From positions 1-62,886 of the forward strand of contig JADRCO010000052.1 in assembly GCA_021464525.1 (NCBI GenBank): DNA of 62,886 nucleotides, read 5' to 3'. Shown here in pieces: positions 1-10,516 of this stretch; the stretch's first letter is position 1; every line of letters begins with the position of its first letter. Below the pieces are notes generated by a model. The model did no database searches. It was given only the letters and a program-made list of their open reading frames with translations, and was not told where the DNA came from. The stretch is from Rhizophagus sp. LPA8_4_AMF (taxonomy: Eukaryota > Glomeromycota > Glomeromycetes > Glomerales > Glomeraceae). A program made the position numbers and the translations under genes.

Positions 1-1208
1 ACCATGGCCAAAGGGAGAAATTTGACTTGCGTAATCGGTTTAAAAAAAAAAAAAGTATTACAGTTATAGTATTGCAGATATTGTAAATCTTAAAATCCAA
101 ATTTCTGCAATTTCACAACTGCAATTAATTTGCAATACTGCAACTAGTCTGTAATACCAGGATCCCGAAGAATACTAAAAAAATTCAGATCTGATTTTGT
201 ATAAATCTTATAATTAATTTTGATTTCAAATGTATAAAGTTAAATTAACTTTTTGGCTTCAAATTTAGTTATCTCGAAATCTACTGATTGGATTTTAATG
301 ATCTTAGACTTGTTAAATTTGTCTTATCAAGATGAACATTTTGAAATCTATTTTATTTCTATAAAGACACGAGAATATCTGTGATTTGTTTGTGAATTGA
401 GTACTACTCACGTGAATTTTAAACAATCATTTTTACATCTTATTTTATATTGTACAATTTATGGCGTATTCAATGAATATCCCTTTAAATACACAACGAA
501 TACATCAGACACTCACAATAATTTCCTATTTTTATTCGGAAAAATTTTTTTTATTGCTTAATTTGAATATTCCAATTTGGTTTCGAGAGCATTTGAACCA
601 TTGCCGCAGCCTTCTGCTTACATAATCTCCGACAATCGCCGATCATATTTGCGTTTTTGTGATCAATTTACGCACATTGTTGTCAATGCATTCTGCACAC
701 CCACAAAAAAATCATTTTTCTTTCCGGACTTAAAATTATTGTATACCTTTACCGATTTTTATTAAATTTTTGAATTCAAAATCGTTAGTTTTTTCCCTTT
801 TAGGTTTAGACTTAATGAACTTGAAAAACATTTCGCCTTGCAAAAAAAGAACTTTTGTTTTTTCTAAAATAGTAAGTGTAGGATATACAAATACTAAATA
901 CAAAATATTTGTCATTTTACAAATGAAAAATTTCAATATTCCCACAACCTTCGTTTAGTAACTATAAAGAGGGACGAATAAACTGTTTAGAGTACGTTAA
1001 ACCTCTGTGTATATATATTATCTTCTCGTAATTCGGATATCTATCCAATTTTGTTTTTCGTTGATCTTGCTCCTAGTTCAACTTTCTTTTGTATAAACTT
1101 AGAGTGAAAGGTAAGAAGTTTACTTACATATGTATACAATTTGAATAAAATATTATCTTTTTTCAGACATAAACTAAGAACTGGCTTATACACCTTTACT
1201 TTTAGGTT
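1..1208. other. 5' flank without a recognised gene
   Basis: I see no supported gene. The stretch is AT-rich with a poly-A run near 41-54 and TGCAAT/CTGCAA-like repetition in the first 170 bases. Around 280-335 there is a diverged inverted copy of the repeat found at 8234-8460 (core GATTGGATTTT). A less AT-rich patch at about 590-710 is interrupted by stops in every frame and I could not assign it. The last 150 bases probably include the promoter and 5' UTR of the gene starting at 1209. Confidence 0.5.
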
Positions 1209-3352
1209 ATGTCGGAAATACAAACAAATTCTCCAATTGTTCAGGAGAAGTGTTTTATTCATGAACAGGACACAACAATAGTTCCGCTTAGCAAGGAAGA
1301 CGTTTTGGTACCGGGTATTGCTGACAAACATCCGAGGGATATGCCAGAAATGGCATTTGTTATCGCTTTTTGCATCCAATACAACGAAGCGGTGGGAAAC
1401 CTCAACTTCCTCCCAGAGGTAATGTCTTATTTAAATGATGAACAGAATTTTTTATTTAAGTTTCAGTGAACGTGACTTCAACATGTCTGTGCTTTTTTTA
1501 ATAGGAGCTAGAAGATGCAATTGTGCGTCGCGAGCCTGTCGATCTAGTTGAGCGTATTCATCGCTACTTTTTGCGGAACGTTTTAAACTTTCCAAAGATA
1601 ATCGAGTAAGTGTTAGACAATTATTGCTTAAATGTCTTTACATTTGCTAAATATTTTTTAAATAACAATTTAGCAAGCGATATTGGATCAGAAAATTACG
1701 CGAGCACTTGCACGAAAGAATTGAGAAGAAAGAATTCATTTTCTCTTACAACCCTTTTGATAGGATTAAAAAAAATAAGTACCATGAGCTCTCGAATTTT
1801 GAGAAGGTAAGTCCCTATTTATTATCACTTTATATTTAATTTATATTATGCTTCATCTCTGTTTTAATTTCAGGTTATGATTTTGAAGGACCTGGTGATG
1901 TGGCAGTTTAAGGGATCTGAAAAGATCAAAGCTATGTGGCAGTTTAAAGAATCTGAAAAGGCTCATACTCTCCGCCCAGTTGAGGTAGAAGTTCTAGGTG
2001 TCGACAGCAGGGGGTCGACCTACTTCTATTTAGGTGGTAAGTAGCTTTGACCAATGTTAAATTTTCATATAACGTCCTATTCTAACATTATATTTCTCCA
2101 TTTACAGTTGGAGCACGAATATATAGAGAGATCCCGTCTGCTGATGACACTCAGCAATGCGTTTGGGAGGCACTAACAACAACATTGCAAGATCTTAAGG
2201 ATCTAGTTTCTGATCGAGTTGAAATAGACCCTGATCGATCCGAGGAGGAGCACCTCTTGTACAAGAGAATTTCCAAGGAGTTGATCCCAGATGTAGAAGT
2301 AGTTTGATTTTAATTTCTTATTAAAAAAAAAATTATTTTACTAATTAAATTATATTTTGTCGGTTTTTTATTCATAGTATCAGATTGAAATCAAAAGAGC
2401 AGCCGAAGAAGCGGTTAAAAGAAAGAAGCGCGGCAAAAAGTCCGCGAAAAATAAGGTTCGATACAACAAATCACCTAAAAAGGTGCTTTCGGTTGAAGAA
2501 ACTGACGATGAAAATAATATTCAAGCTGACGTTACTGCGTCTGATGTTGGGCCAGCGCTTTCGGTTTCGATGTGGTCAGTGACGCATCCTTCCACAAGGT
2601 TGCAGCCGGTACAGACGGCTCGCTTTTCAAGAGCGAATTCGGATTTAAACGGCGTAACTACTTCCACAACAACCGTAAATTCCGCTTCTCAATATGATGA
2701 AGAAGAAGATGATGATATTTCCACAACCACTTCATCGAGCATCCATGAAAAAAATCAACCAATTAATCAAAGCAGCTTTACGGAAAGACATACTGAGACC
2801 GGCACACCAAAAAATGGGATCTTCCATAAACGTCGAATGGAAGAAGAAACTTCTGATGATAATGACTCAAATGATTCTGATTATTATTTGGATTCTAACA
2901 AGCGCGTAAAGTTCGGACTTAATAACGATGATGTTATGATTCATAAATCTTATTATGATAATACCACCAAACGATTCAATAAAGTGAAGGGAAAAGGAGT
3001 TCTTCGTAATGAACTGCATGATGATTTAGAATTTGAGAATGCCGACATTGTTAATAATGATGCTGCGTCTAAGAATAAGGGCAAAAATGTTCTCCGTGAT
3101 GAAGGACCAAGTCAAATAGTTGAAGGTAGTTACATGAATCATTGCTACAACCCCGCCAATGTCACCAATTTATCAGAAGTAGTTGACCGGGAAATCTTCA
3201 GGCCGGGACCAGAAGAACTTATTAAATTGGAGTGGTCCCTAAACCACGTGTTCTTCGAGGAGTTAGAAATCTTCGGCGAAGACAGTGATTCTGAGCTGTC
3301 CGAATGTTGTGATGCTTGTATAATGGAAGTTGATCAGCTCTTAGCGCATTGA
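1209..3352 (+). CDS. CECR2/DDT-WHIM-like putative chromatin-remodelling subunit
   Basis: Six exons join in frame to about 590 aa: 1209-1418, 1505-1605, 1674-1806, 1874-2036, 2108-2298 and 2378-3352, all GT-AG. Residues about 40-235 follow the layout of the N-terminal DDT/WHIM region of CECR2-type proteins. There is a hydrophobic helix at the start, then ELEDAI near 71, a long helical stretch, and VLGVDSRGSTYFYL followed by ARIYRE at about 188-210. The latter resembles the 'LG.D..G..YWYF...R.Y+E' signature of nucleosome-remodeller subunits. A basic, nuclear-localisation-like cluster sits at 280-300, followed by a long Ser/Asp/Glu-rich low-complexity tail. No bromodomain is visible, unlike animal CECR2. 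Exon 4 carries a 12-residue tandem duplication. The role (ISWI-type partner scaffold in the nucleus) is inferred from this signature; another DDT/WHIM family member is possible. Confidence 0.6.
1898..1969 (+). repeat. 36-bp tandem duplication inside exon 4
   Basis: Two head-to-tail 36-base units (1898-1933 and 1934-1969) encode two near-identical 12-residue blocks starting MWQFKGSEK and MWQFKESEK. The frame is preserved. It lies just before the WHIM-like signature of the gene at 1209-3352. Confidence 0.9.
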
Positions 3353-3665
3353 TTTCCTCTTTTAAAGGAATCTTAATGTATATGGTATAATTATATTATT
3401 ATGGACAATATTGAAGGGATCTACTAAATTAATTGTGATAATGATTACGAATGAGTATAGAAAGATAAAAATGTACACTAGCAAAACAAACTTGTATTTT
3501 AATATTTAATTGATTGTAAATAATTAAATTTGCTAAATAATTTAAATAATTTATGTAATTTATACAACACGTCAAAACAGCTTAATCACGTGATTATGCG
3601 TCATTGATGGATTTTTCTTTTGGTTTTTTTAAAATTTCTCTTCCTTCAATTGGTGTAAAAAAAAA
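3353..3665. promoter_or_regulatory. Intergenic region with E-box palindrome upstream of FGAM synthase
   Basis: This 313-base spacer holds the 3' end of the upstream gene and the promoter of the purine gene. At 3583-3596 is a perfect palindrome, TAATCACGTGATTA, centred on the E-box CACGTG. It is followed at 3597-3603 by TGCGTCA, a bZIP/Gcn4-like half-site. Both lie about 65-80 bases upstream of the FGAM synthase ATG. Function is inferred from position and motif only. Confidence 0.4.
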
Positions 3666-6600
3666 ATGTTAATTTTGCCAGGTAACCCTGCACTTTCAGA
3701 TTTCAAAAAAAAAACATTATTAAAAAATATTCAAGCATATGTTCCAATAGATACAATCACAGCGATATATGTCCATTTTATACAACCTCGTAATGAAGAA
3801 TCATTAAAAATATTAAATGATTCGAAGTCAATAGAAAGAAAAATTTTAGATAATCTACTTAATTATGGAATTATTAATACAACCAATGACTCGATTAATA
3901 AAATAAAGGAATATATAACATCCCCAAAACCAATCGCTGATCCACACATTTTAATTGTTATACCAAGACCAGGTACAATTTCGCCATGGTCTTCTAAAGC
4001 AACAAATATATCTTATATGTGTAATTTAGAACAACATGTAGAAAGAATTGAACGCGGTGTAGCGTATTTATTTGGCACGAAATTAAAGGTCGATATGAGA
4101 CATATTATTTCAGAAAAACTTGTTATGCTGGATCATTTATTATATGATCGAATGACTCAAATTATTGTTAATCATATACCATCATCTGAAACTATCTTTA
4201 AGCACGGTAAACCCGCACCTCTGAGAATTATCAAATTATCAAGTGATAGTAATGAAAAATCTTCAGATCATAAATTAGCAGCGAAAAAAATGCTGATTAA
4301 TGGAAATAAACAACTTGGATTGGCTTTAACAGATGATGAAGTTGATTATCTAGTTGACGTTTTCGTTGGTGATTCCGAAAATAGTTTGGATAGAAATCCA
4401 ACGGATGTAGAATTATTTATGTTTGCTCAAGTTAATTCGGAACATTGTCGGCATAAAATATTTGGAGCTGATTGGATAATTGACAACGAAAAAAAATCGT
4501 ATTCATTATTTGACATGATTAAAAATACTCACAAATTAAATCCTCAATTCACTATATCGGCTTATTCTGATAATGCTGCTGTACTAGAAGGATTTAGAGC
4601 CACAAGATTTTCTCCCGATAACAGTGATTTTAAGTATAATTTATTTGAAGAAGATGTACATATTGTTGCAAAAGTTGAAACTCATAATCATCCAACAGCA
4701 GTTTCACCTTTTCCTGGTGCTGCAACGGGCTCTGGCGGTGAAATTCGTGATGAAGGATCTGTTGGTCAAGGATCTAAACCAAAAGCTGGGTTGACTGGAT
4801 TTAGTGTTTCAAATCTTTTAATTCCCGGTCACGTTCAACCTTGGGAAATTGATTTTGGAAAACCTTCACATATTGCTTCCTCATTTGACATCATGATTGA
4901 AGCGCCGTTAGGTGGTGCTGCTTATAATAACGAATTTGGTCGGCCTAATATTACGGGTTATTTTCGTACCTTTGCTCAAGAAGTTCCTATGACTAATGAG
5001 ACAAATGAAATTCGAGGATATCATAAGCCTATAATGATCGCTGGTGGATTAGGCACAATTAGGCCCCATCACGTGTTTAAGAAACAAATAACGCCAGGAG
5101 CTCATTTATTTGTATTAGGCGGACCTGCTATGTTAATTGGACTTGGTGGTGGTGCGGCTTCTTCCATGACAAGCGGTGCTAGTGATGCTCGTTTAGATTT
5201 TGGGTCAGTTCAACGTGAAAATCCAGAAATGCAACGTAGATGTCAACAAGTTATTGATGTTTGTACAGCATTAGGTGATAAAAATCCTATTCAATCCATT
5301 CATGATGTTGGTGCTGGTGGATTATCTAATGCTTTTCCCGAAATTGTACATGATAGTGGATTAGGATGCATAATTCAATTACGCGCAATTCCAAATGATG
5401 ACCCTGGAATGTCACCCATGGAAATTTGGTGTAATGAAGCACAAGAGAGATACGTTTTGGCTGTAGCACAGGATAATATCGAATTATTTGAGAATATTTG
5501 TAAGCGTGAAAAATGCCTTTTTGCGGATGTTGGGGTTGCTACAGAAAAGAAAGAGTTGATCTTACAAGATAGTTTGTTAAAAGATACTCCGATAAATCTT
5601 CCGATGTCAATTTTATTTGGAAAACCGCCAAAAATGTTACGTGAAACGACTACTTTAAAACCACCTCGTATACCTTTTGACATATCTCTAAAGAGATATT
5701 TAGTTGATGTTACAGATCAAGGTGAAATTTTAAAAGATGCAATAAATCGTGTTCTTCGACTTCCAACAGTAGCTTCCAAATCTTTTCTAATCACTATTGG
5801 TGATAGAACTATCACTGGATTGGTTGCACGAGACCAAATGGTTGGACCGTGGCAAATACCTGTAGCAGATGTTGCTGTTACAACATCATCGCATGGTGTT
5901 GGAATCATCGCGGGAGAAGCAATGGCGATAGGTGAACGTGCACCAATTTCTTTAATCTCGCATGGGGCGTCAGCACGTATGGCTGTTGCCGAAGCAATTA
6001 CAAATCTTGCAGCTGCAAATATTAAATCTATTTCTCGTATACGTCTGAGTGCTAACTGGATGTGTGCGGCGAATCATGATGGTGAAGGTTCAGGTTTATA
6101 TGAAGCTGTACAGACAATTAGTTTGGAGCTTTGCCCAGCTTTAGGAATTAGCATTCCAGTTGGAAAAGATTCAATGTCAATGAAAATGAAATGGAAAGAT
6201 GAAAATGATAACCAGAAAGAGGTCATTTCTCCATTGAGTTTGGTTATCACGGGATTTGCAACCGTGGTTAATACCCATAAAACTTTGACACCTCAGTTAA
6301 GAACTGATATAATAGAAAACACAATTCTTGTGTTTTTGGATTTGGCGAATGGTAAGCAAAGGATGGGTGGATCAGCTATTGCACAAGTTTATAAGCAGAC
6401 AGGTAATGAAGTTCCAGATGTGGAAAGTCCTAAGTTGATTAAGTCCTTTTTTAAAGCTATCCAGGATGTTCGTCAGGGTGAATATGAAAGTATTTTGGCA
6501 TATCATGACAGGTCTGATGGCGGATTATTTGTTACTATTATTGAAATGGCTTTCGCTGGTCATGGTGGAGTTAGTGTAAATATTTCATGTATTTTACAAA

Positions 6601-7805
6601 ATAATGACGTTATTGGAGCTTTGTTTAACGAAGAACTTGGTGCTGTTATTCAACTTAGACAAAATGATTTTGAAGATGTTACCAATGCATTTGTTAATTC
6701 GGGTTTCCCAAAGGAAAATATTTATCATATTGGTGATGTGTCTCCTGATAAAAGTCAAGATATTCTGATAAAAAAAGATGAACAAATTTTATTTAAATCG
6801 TCACGTGTTGAACTACAACGTACTTGGTCCGAAACTTCTTATCAAATGCAGTCAATAAGAGATAATAGTATATGTGCAAAAGAAGAATTTGATAACATAT
6901 TAGATGTTAATAATCCAGGTCTACATTTTCAACTAACATTTGATCCATCACATGACGTTACTCTACCCTTTATTAAGTGTCCTGAAGAAGTAAAACCAAA
7001 GGTAGCAATTCTTCGAGAACAAGGAATAAATGGACAAATCGAAATGGCATACGCTTTTCATCTGGCAGGTTTTAAAGCAATAGATGTACATATGTCAGAT
7101 ATTTTATCGGGTAAGGTTACACTTAAAGAATTTAGAGGTATAGTAGCGTGCGGTGGATTCTCATACGGTGATGTTCTTGGAGCAGGTTCTGGATGGGCAA
7201 AATCTATATTATTACATTCTAATGCAAGAGAAGAATTTGAAGATTTCTTTAAAAATCGACAAGATACGTTTGCATTAGGAATATGTAATGGGTGTCAATT
7301 TATGAGCCAATTAAAAGAGTTAATACCCGGTACAGAAAATTGGCCTGTATTTAAAAGAAATAAAAGTGAACAATTTGAAGCAAGATTTAGTCTTGTTAAA
7401 ATAATTAAATCCGAGGAAGAGTCTTCAAAGGTTACACCTTCAATATTTTTAAAGGATATGACAGGTTCAAGACTTCCTATAGCAGTTGCACATGGTGAAG
7501 GTAAAGCTGAATTTTCTAGTGAAGAACAGATGAAAAATTTAATTAAACAGGGATTGGTTGTAATCCAATTTATAAATAACTATGGTAATGTTACAGAAAA
7601 TTATCCATTTAATCCAAATGGAAGTCCAATGGGAATTACAGGTTTACAAACTCCAAATGGTAGAGTATTAATTATGATGCCTCATCCTGAAAGAGTTATT
7701 ATGAAAGAATCAAATTCTTGGTATCCTATTGAGGAGGGAAAAAAATGGGGTGAGGTTGGTCCCTGGTTAAGAATTTTTAGAAATGCTAGAATTTGGGTTG
7801 GTTGA
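3666..7805 (+). CDS. Phosphoribosylformylglycinamidine synthase (FGAM synthase, FGAR amidotransferase)
   Basis: A single uninterrupted 1379-residue frame, close to the usual eukaryotic length (about 1340-1360). The enzyme makes formylglycinamidine ribonucleotide from FGAR, glutamine and ATP, step four of de novo purine synthesis, in the cytosol. Visible parts in order: the N-terminal FGAR-AT region with EQHVERIERGVAYLFGTKL near 120; the ATP-binding AIRS-like core with VETHNHPTA near 336, then GAATGSGGEIRDEGSVGQGS; a second AIRS-like half; and a C-terminal class I glutamine amidotransferase from about residue 1111. The amidotransferase shows GICNGCQF with the nucleophile Cys1207 and PHPER with His1340 and Glu1342, so the catalytic triad is intact. 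Unlike nearly all its neighbours the gene has no intron. The ATG at 3666 follows an A-run and gives the expected N-terminus. Confidence 0.97.
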   Translation: MLILPGNPALSDFKKKTLLKNIQAYVPIDTITAIYVHFIQPRNEESLKILNDSKSIERKILDNLLNYGIINTTNDSINKIKEYITSPKPIADPHILIVIPRPGTISPWSSKATNISYMCNLEQHVERIERGVAYLFGTKLKVDMRHIISEKLVMLDHLLYDRMTQIIVNHIPSSETIFKHGKPAPLRIIKLSSDSNEKSSDHKLAAKKMLINGNKQLGLALTDDEVDYLVDVFVGDSENSLDRNPTDVELFMFAQVNSEHCRHKIFGADWIIDNEKKSYSLFDMIKNTHKLNPQFTISAYSDNAAVLEGFRATRFSPDNSDFKYNLFEEDVHIVAKVETHNHPTAVSPFPGAATGSGGEIRDEGSVGQGSKPKAGLTGFSVSNLLIPGHVQPWEIDFGKPSHIASSFDIMIEAPLGGAAYNNEFGRPNITGYFRTFAQEVPMTNETNEIRGYHKPIMIAGGLGTIRPHHVFKKQITPGAHLFVLGGPAMLIGLGGGAASSMTSGASDARLDFGSVQRENPEMQRRCQQVIDVCTALGDKNPIQSIHDVGAGGLSNAFPEIVHDSGLGCIIQLRAIPNDDPGMSPMEIWCNEAQERYVLAVAQDNIELFENICKREKCLFADVGVATEKKELILQDSLLKDTPINLPMSILFGKPPKMLRETTTLKPPRIPFDISLKRYLVDVTDQGEILKDAINRVLRLPTVASKSFLITIGDRTITGLVARDQMVGPWQIPVADVAVTTSSHGVGIIAGEAMAIGERAPISLISHGASARMAVAEAITNLAAANIKSISRIRLSANWMCAANHDGEGSGLYEAVQTISLELCPALGISIPVGKDSMSMKMKWKDENDNQKEVISPLSLVITGFATVVNTHKTLTPQLRTDIIENTILVFLDLANGKQRMGGSAIAQVYKQTGNEVPDVESPKLIKSFFKAIQDVRQGEYESILAYHDRSDGGLFVTIIEMAFAGHGGVSVNISCILQNNDVIGALFNEELGAVIQLRQNDFEDVTNAFVNSGFPKENIYHIGDVSPDKSQDILIKKDEQILFKSSRVELQRTWSETSYQMQSIRDNSICAKEEFDNILDVNNPGLHFQLTFDPSHDVTLPFIKCPEEVKPKVAILREQGINGQIEMAYAFHLAGFKAIDVHMSDILSGKVTLKEFRGIVACGGFSYGDVLGAGSGWAKSILLHSNAREEFEDFFKNRQDTFALGICNGCQFMSQLKELIPGTENWPVFKRNKSEQFEARFSLVKIIKSEEESSKVTPSIFLKDMTGSRLPIAVAHGEGKAEFSSEEQMKNLIKQGLVVIQFINNYGNVTENYPFNPNGSPMGITGLQTPNGRVLIMMPHPERVIMKESNSWYPIEEGKKWGEVGPWLRIFRNARIWVG

Positions 7806-8233
7806 AATAGTTAAATTTGTAAAAATATTGCAAAATAGGTATACAGTCGACCCCCTTCATAGGCACCTCCTATATAAGAACGCGATTTAATAAAATAAGT
7901 GATAAGATACGCGCTGTACAGTTTGCGCACTGAACTAGATGGTAGGAGAGAAAAATATTTTATATAAATATCTTTAATAAATAGATAATTTTTAAGCATA
8001 CAGAGGGCAGCCAAAATTATCCGGTACCAAAATTATGCAGATCATCACATGTTGATGTGATGAAAAGACATTATATAATAATGATACATGCTTCAACTGC
8101 TTTATATATTATTTCAAAATTTTTGAAATATGAAACTATTTATTGCATAAATTACACAACAAAAGGTTTAGAAGGTTAAAAATACCATAATTCAGTTAAT
8201 ATCAATCAGTATCATGGATTTACCGCCATTCAA

Positions 8234-8460
8234 GAGACGAATCTAATGAACTAAAAATTATGAAAATCCAATCGCTAGAACAAAAGATATTGTACAAAAT
8301 GACTAAACTTAATGTAAACTTTTTTAAAGTGTAGTTATCTGTTATGTGCTAAATAATGATCTCACAAATGTAAACTATTATCATTTGAATCTTCTCAATG
8401 AGACGAATCTAATGAATCTAAAAATCACAAAAATCCAATCATTAGGTAACAAAATATCAT
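8234..8460 (+). repeat. Pair of dispersed direct repeats
   Basis: Units at 8234-8290 and 8400-8460 share GAGACGAATCTAATGAA, then CTAAAAAT, then AAAATCCAATC, then a run like AACAAAA(G/T)AT. A diverged inverted relative is at about 280-335. They look like copies of an old interspersed repeat and do not code. Confidence 0.6.
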
Positions 8461-8731
8461 GAATATACAATTTTTAAATTTTTAATTATATTAATCATAT
8501 GCAATATTACACCTGTCACATCTTATTAAATTTCATAATAAAAGTACTTGAAAAAATACATCAAGGATGCACGAAAAAATATTCTGAAATATTATATTAA
8601 ATTTTTATTTAATTTGATAAATAAAACCATAATGATTATATTTAACTCAAATTTTATTTTCAATATATTATATGTATATAAATTGAAAAATGGTCTGTAT
8701 TTTACATTACATAAAATTATAATCCCGTTTA

Positions 8732-9133
8732 CAGTCGGCTCGCGTTATAACGAATTTCGATATAACGAATTATTTAGTACAACGAAGTTTCACTGTAGTA
8801 CGGAATTTAACATATAAAAAAAATCTTGCTATATCGGTTTTACTAATTAAATGCTGTATACCGTTTAACGAAGTAAAGTGTATAAACAGCATATACAAAA
8901 TGACTCATGTTGTAACGAATTTTTTATTATAACGAATTTTTTTAAAATATAACGAAGAAATTTCGTATGACATGAAACTTTCACGTTGTATAAATTGCAA
9001 ATGTAATACAATATACCGCAGTATACCAAAATCCCCCATATTATACCAGATTTTCCCACAATAATAACGAATTTTCTTATAACGAAGGTCATATCGGCCC
9101 GGACACCAAATTCGTTATAACGCGAGCCGACTG
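8732..9133. mobile_element. 402-bp MITE with perfect 23-bp terminal inverted repeats and TA target duplication
   Basis: The element starts with CAGTCGGCTCGCGTTATAAC (repeat continues GAA) and ends with the exact inverse. It is flanked by TA at 8730-8731 and 9134-9135. Inside are many further copies of (T)ATAACGAA in both orientations, as in subterminal repeats of pogo/Tc1-like elements. No transposase frame is present, so it is non-autonomous. Identity of both ends suggests a fairly recent insertion, nested in the older remnant at 7844-9226. Confidence 0.88.
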
Positions 9134-9268
9134 TATTTGGAAATTTGTATAGTGATTACCCAGGATTACCCTCACCACCTCATTATAATCACACCATAGG
9201 GGTGTGATTATAGAGGGGGTTGACTGTACAAATTTGATCGACAAAAAAAAATTTTTTCATATCATAGA

Positions 9269-10516
9269 ATGGCTTCACAAGGAAGACAAGCTATTAACAG
9301 ATTGGGTGGAATGCTGCCCAAAGGTGGCGGAAAGAGTTTATTTACTAGCGCAGGAACTTTAATTATCTTAGGTACTGCCGGTCTTGGAATAAATGCCAGT
9401 TTGTTTAACGGTATTTTGAATATTTATGTTCTCGAAGTTTAGTGTTGAAAAAATTTGAAAGACCAAAAATGCAAATTTTGGTATTAAAACTTGATATAAA
9501 AATTTAAATTGTATAATTATCATATAGGAAATAATTAAATAAAGAATTATTATGTTATGGTTTTAAAATTCTTTCCGTTATAAATTTATGATAAAATTAC
9601 AAGTTCATTCATTATAATTTATAGTTGATGGTGGTCATCGCGCGATAAAATATACCAGGCTTTTCGGAGTCAAAAAAGACATCTATAATGAAGGTACACA
9701 CTTTATGATTCCATGGTTTGAAACACCGGTCATTTATGATGTGAGAGCAAAACCAAGAAATATTGCGTCTTTGACTGGCACAAAAGGTAACTAATTGATT
9801 AATTTATATATATGTTATTTCATATTCTTAAAAATATTATTTTTATTTAATATAGATCTTCAAATGGTCAATATTACGTGTCGTGTTTTGTCCAAACCAA
9901 AAGTTGATTCTTTACCTACAATCTATCGAACTCTTGGAACTGATTATGATGAAAGAGTTCTTCCGTCTATTGTTAATGAAGTACTCAAATCTGTTGTAGC
10001 ACAATTTAATGCATCGCAATTAATCACTCAACGCGAACGAGTTTCGCGTCTTGTGAGAGAAAATTTGACACGTCGTGCACTAAGGTTTAATATCATCCTG
10101 GATGATGTTTCCATTACGCATGTTGCATTTTCCCCTGAATTCACTCACGCAGTTGAAGCTAAGCAAATTGCCCAGCAAGAAGCTCAGCGTGCATTTTTTG
10201 TGGTGGAAAGCGCTAAACAGGAAAAGCAGTCTATCATTATTAGAGCAGAAGGTGAAGCAGTATCGGCAGAGTTAATTGGCGAGGCAATTAAAAACAAGCC
10301 TGGATTTATTGAGTTGAGAAAAATCGAAACGGCTAGAGAGATTGCTGCGATTATAGCAAAATCTCAGAATCGCGTATTATTGGATTCCGAAGCTTTATTG
10401 TTGAATGTTGCTGATCCGGAAAGGTAATTATTTTTTGGGTTTCTTTCTTCTTTGGAAATTAGATTCATTTTTTTATTTATGTTTGTAGGCACAAGAAGGA
10501 TTCAAATCGAAAATAA
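9269..10516 (+). CDS. Prohibitin-2
   Basis: Four exons (9269-9410, 9625-9786, 9856-10423, 10489-10516) join to 299 aa, the normal prohibitin-2 length. An N-terminal hydrophobic segment at residues 27-46 would anchor it in the mitochondrial inner membrane. The SPFH/PHB domain follows, with [16 protein letters not shown], a [21 protein letters not shown] stretch interrupted by an intron further on, and the conserved [21 protein letters not shown]-terminal coiled coil runs through [20 protein letters not shown]. Prohibitin-1 and -2 form the ring complex that chaperones respiratory subunits and restrains the m-AAA protease. It reads as type 2 rather than type 1 from the long N-terminus and the sequence around [12 protein letters not shown]. 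The fourth exon encodes only the last nine or so residues. Confidence 0.95.

Larger units (their letters stand above)
7844..9226. mobile_element. Candidate degenerate TA-flanked DNA transposon remnant with a nested MITE
   Basis: The left end reads CAGTCGACCCCCTTCATA after a TA at 7842-7843. The right end, reverse complemented, reads CAGTCAACCCCCTCTATA and abuts TA at 9227-9228. About 20 of the first 26 bases agree, which is what an eroded Tc1/mariner/pogo-like inverted repeat would look like. The interior has no intact reading frame and contains the younger MITE at 8732-9133 plus two copies of another repeat. Near the right end is a strong hairpin, AATCACACC-ATAG-GGTGTGATT (about 9187-9209). 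The two ends could instead belong to separate fragments. Confidence 0.4.

Noticed and set aside
577-958. Short frames near the left edge
   Set aside because: About 60 codons each, no conserved motif, no splice partners; not distinguishable from chance.
5375-5908. Minus-strand frames inside FGAM synthase
   Set aside because: Shadows of the highly constrained plus-strand coding sequence.
8548-9092. Open frames of 89 (+) and 75 (-) codons
   Set aside because: They overlap the ends of the MITE and are made from its repeat sequence.
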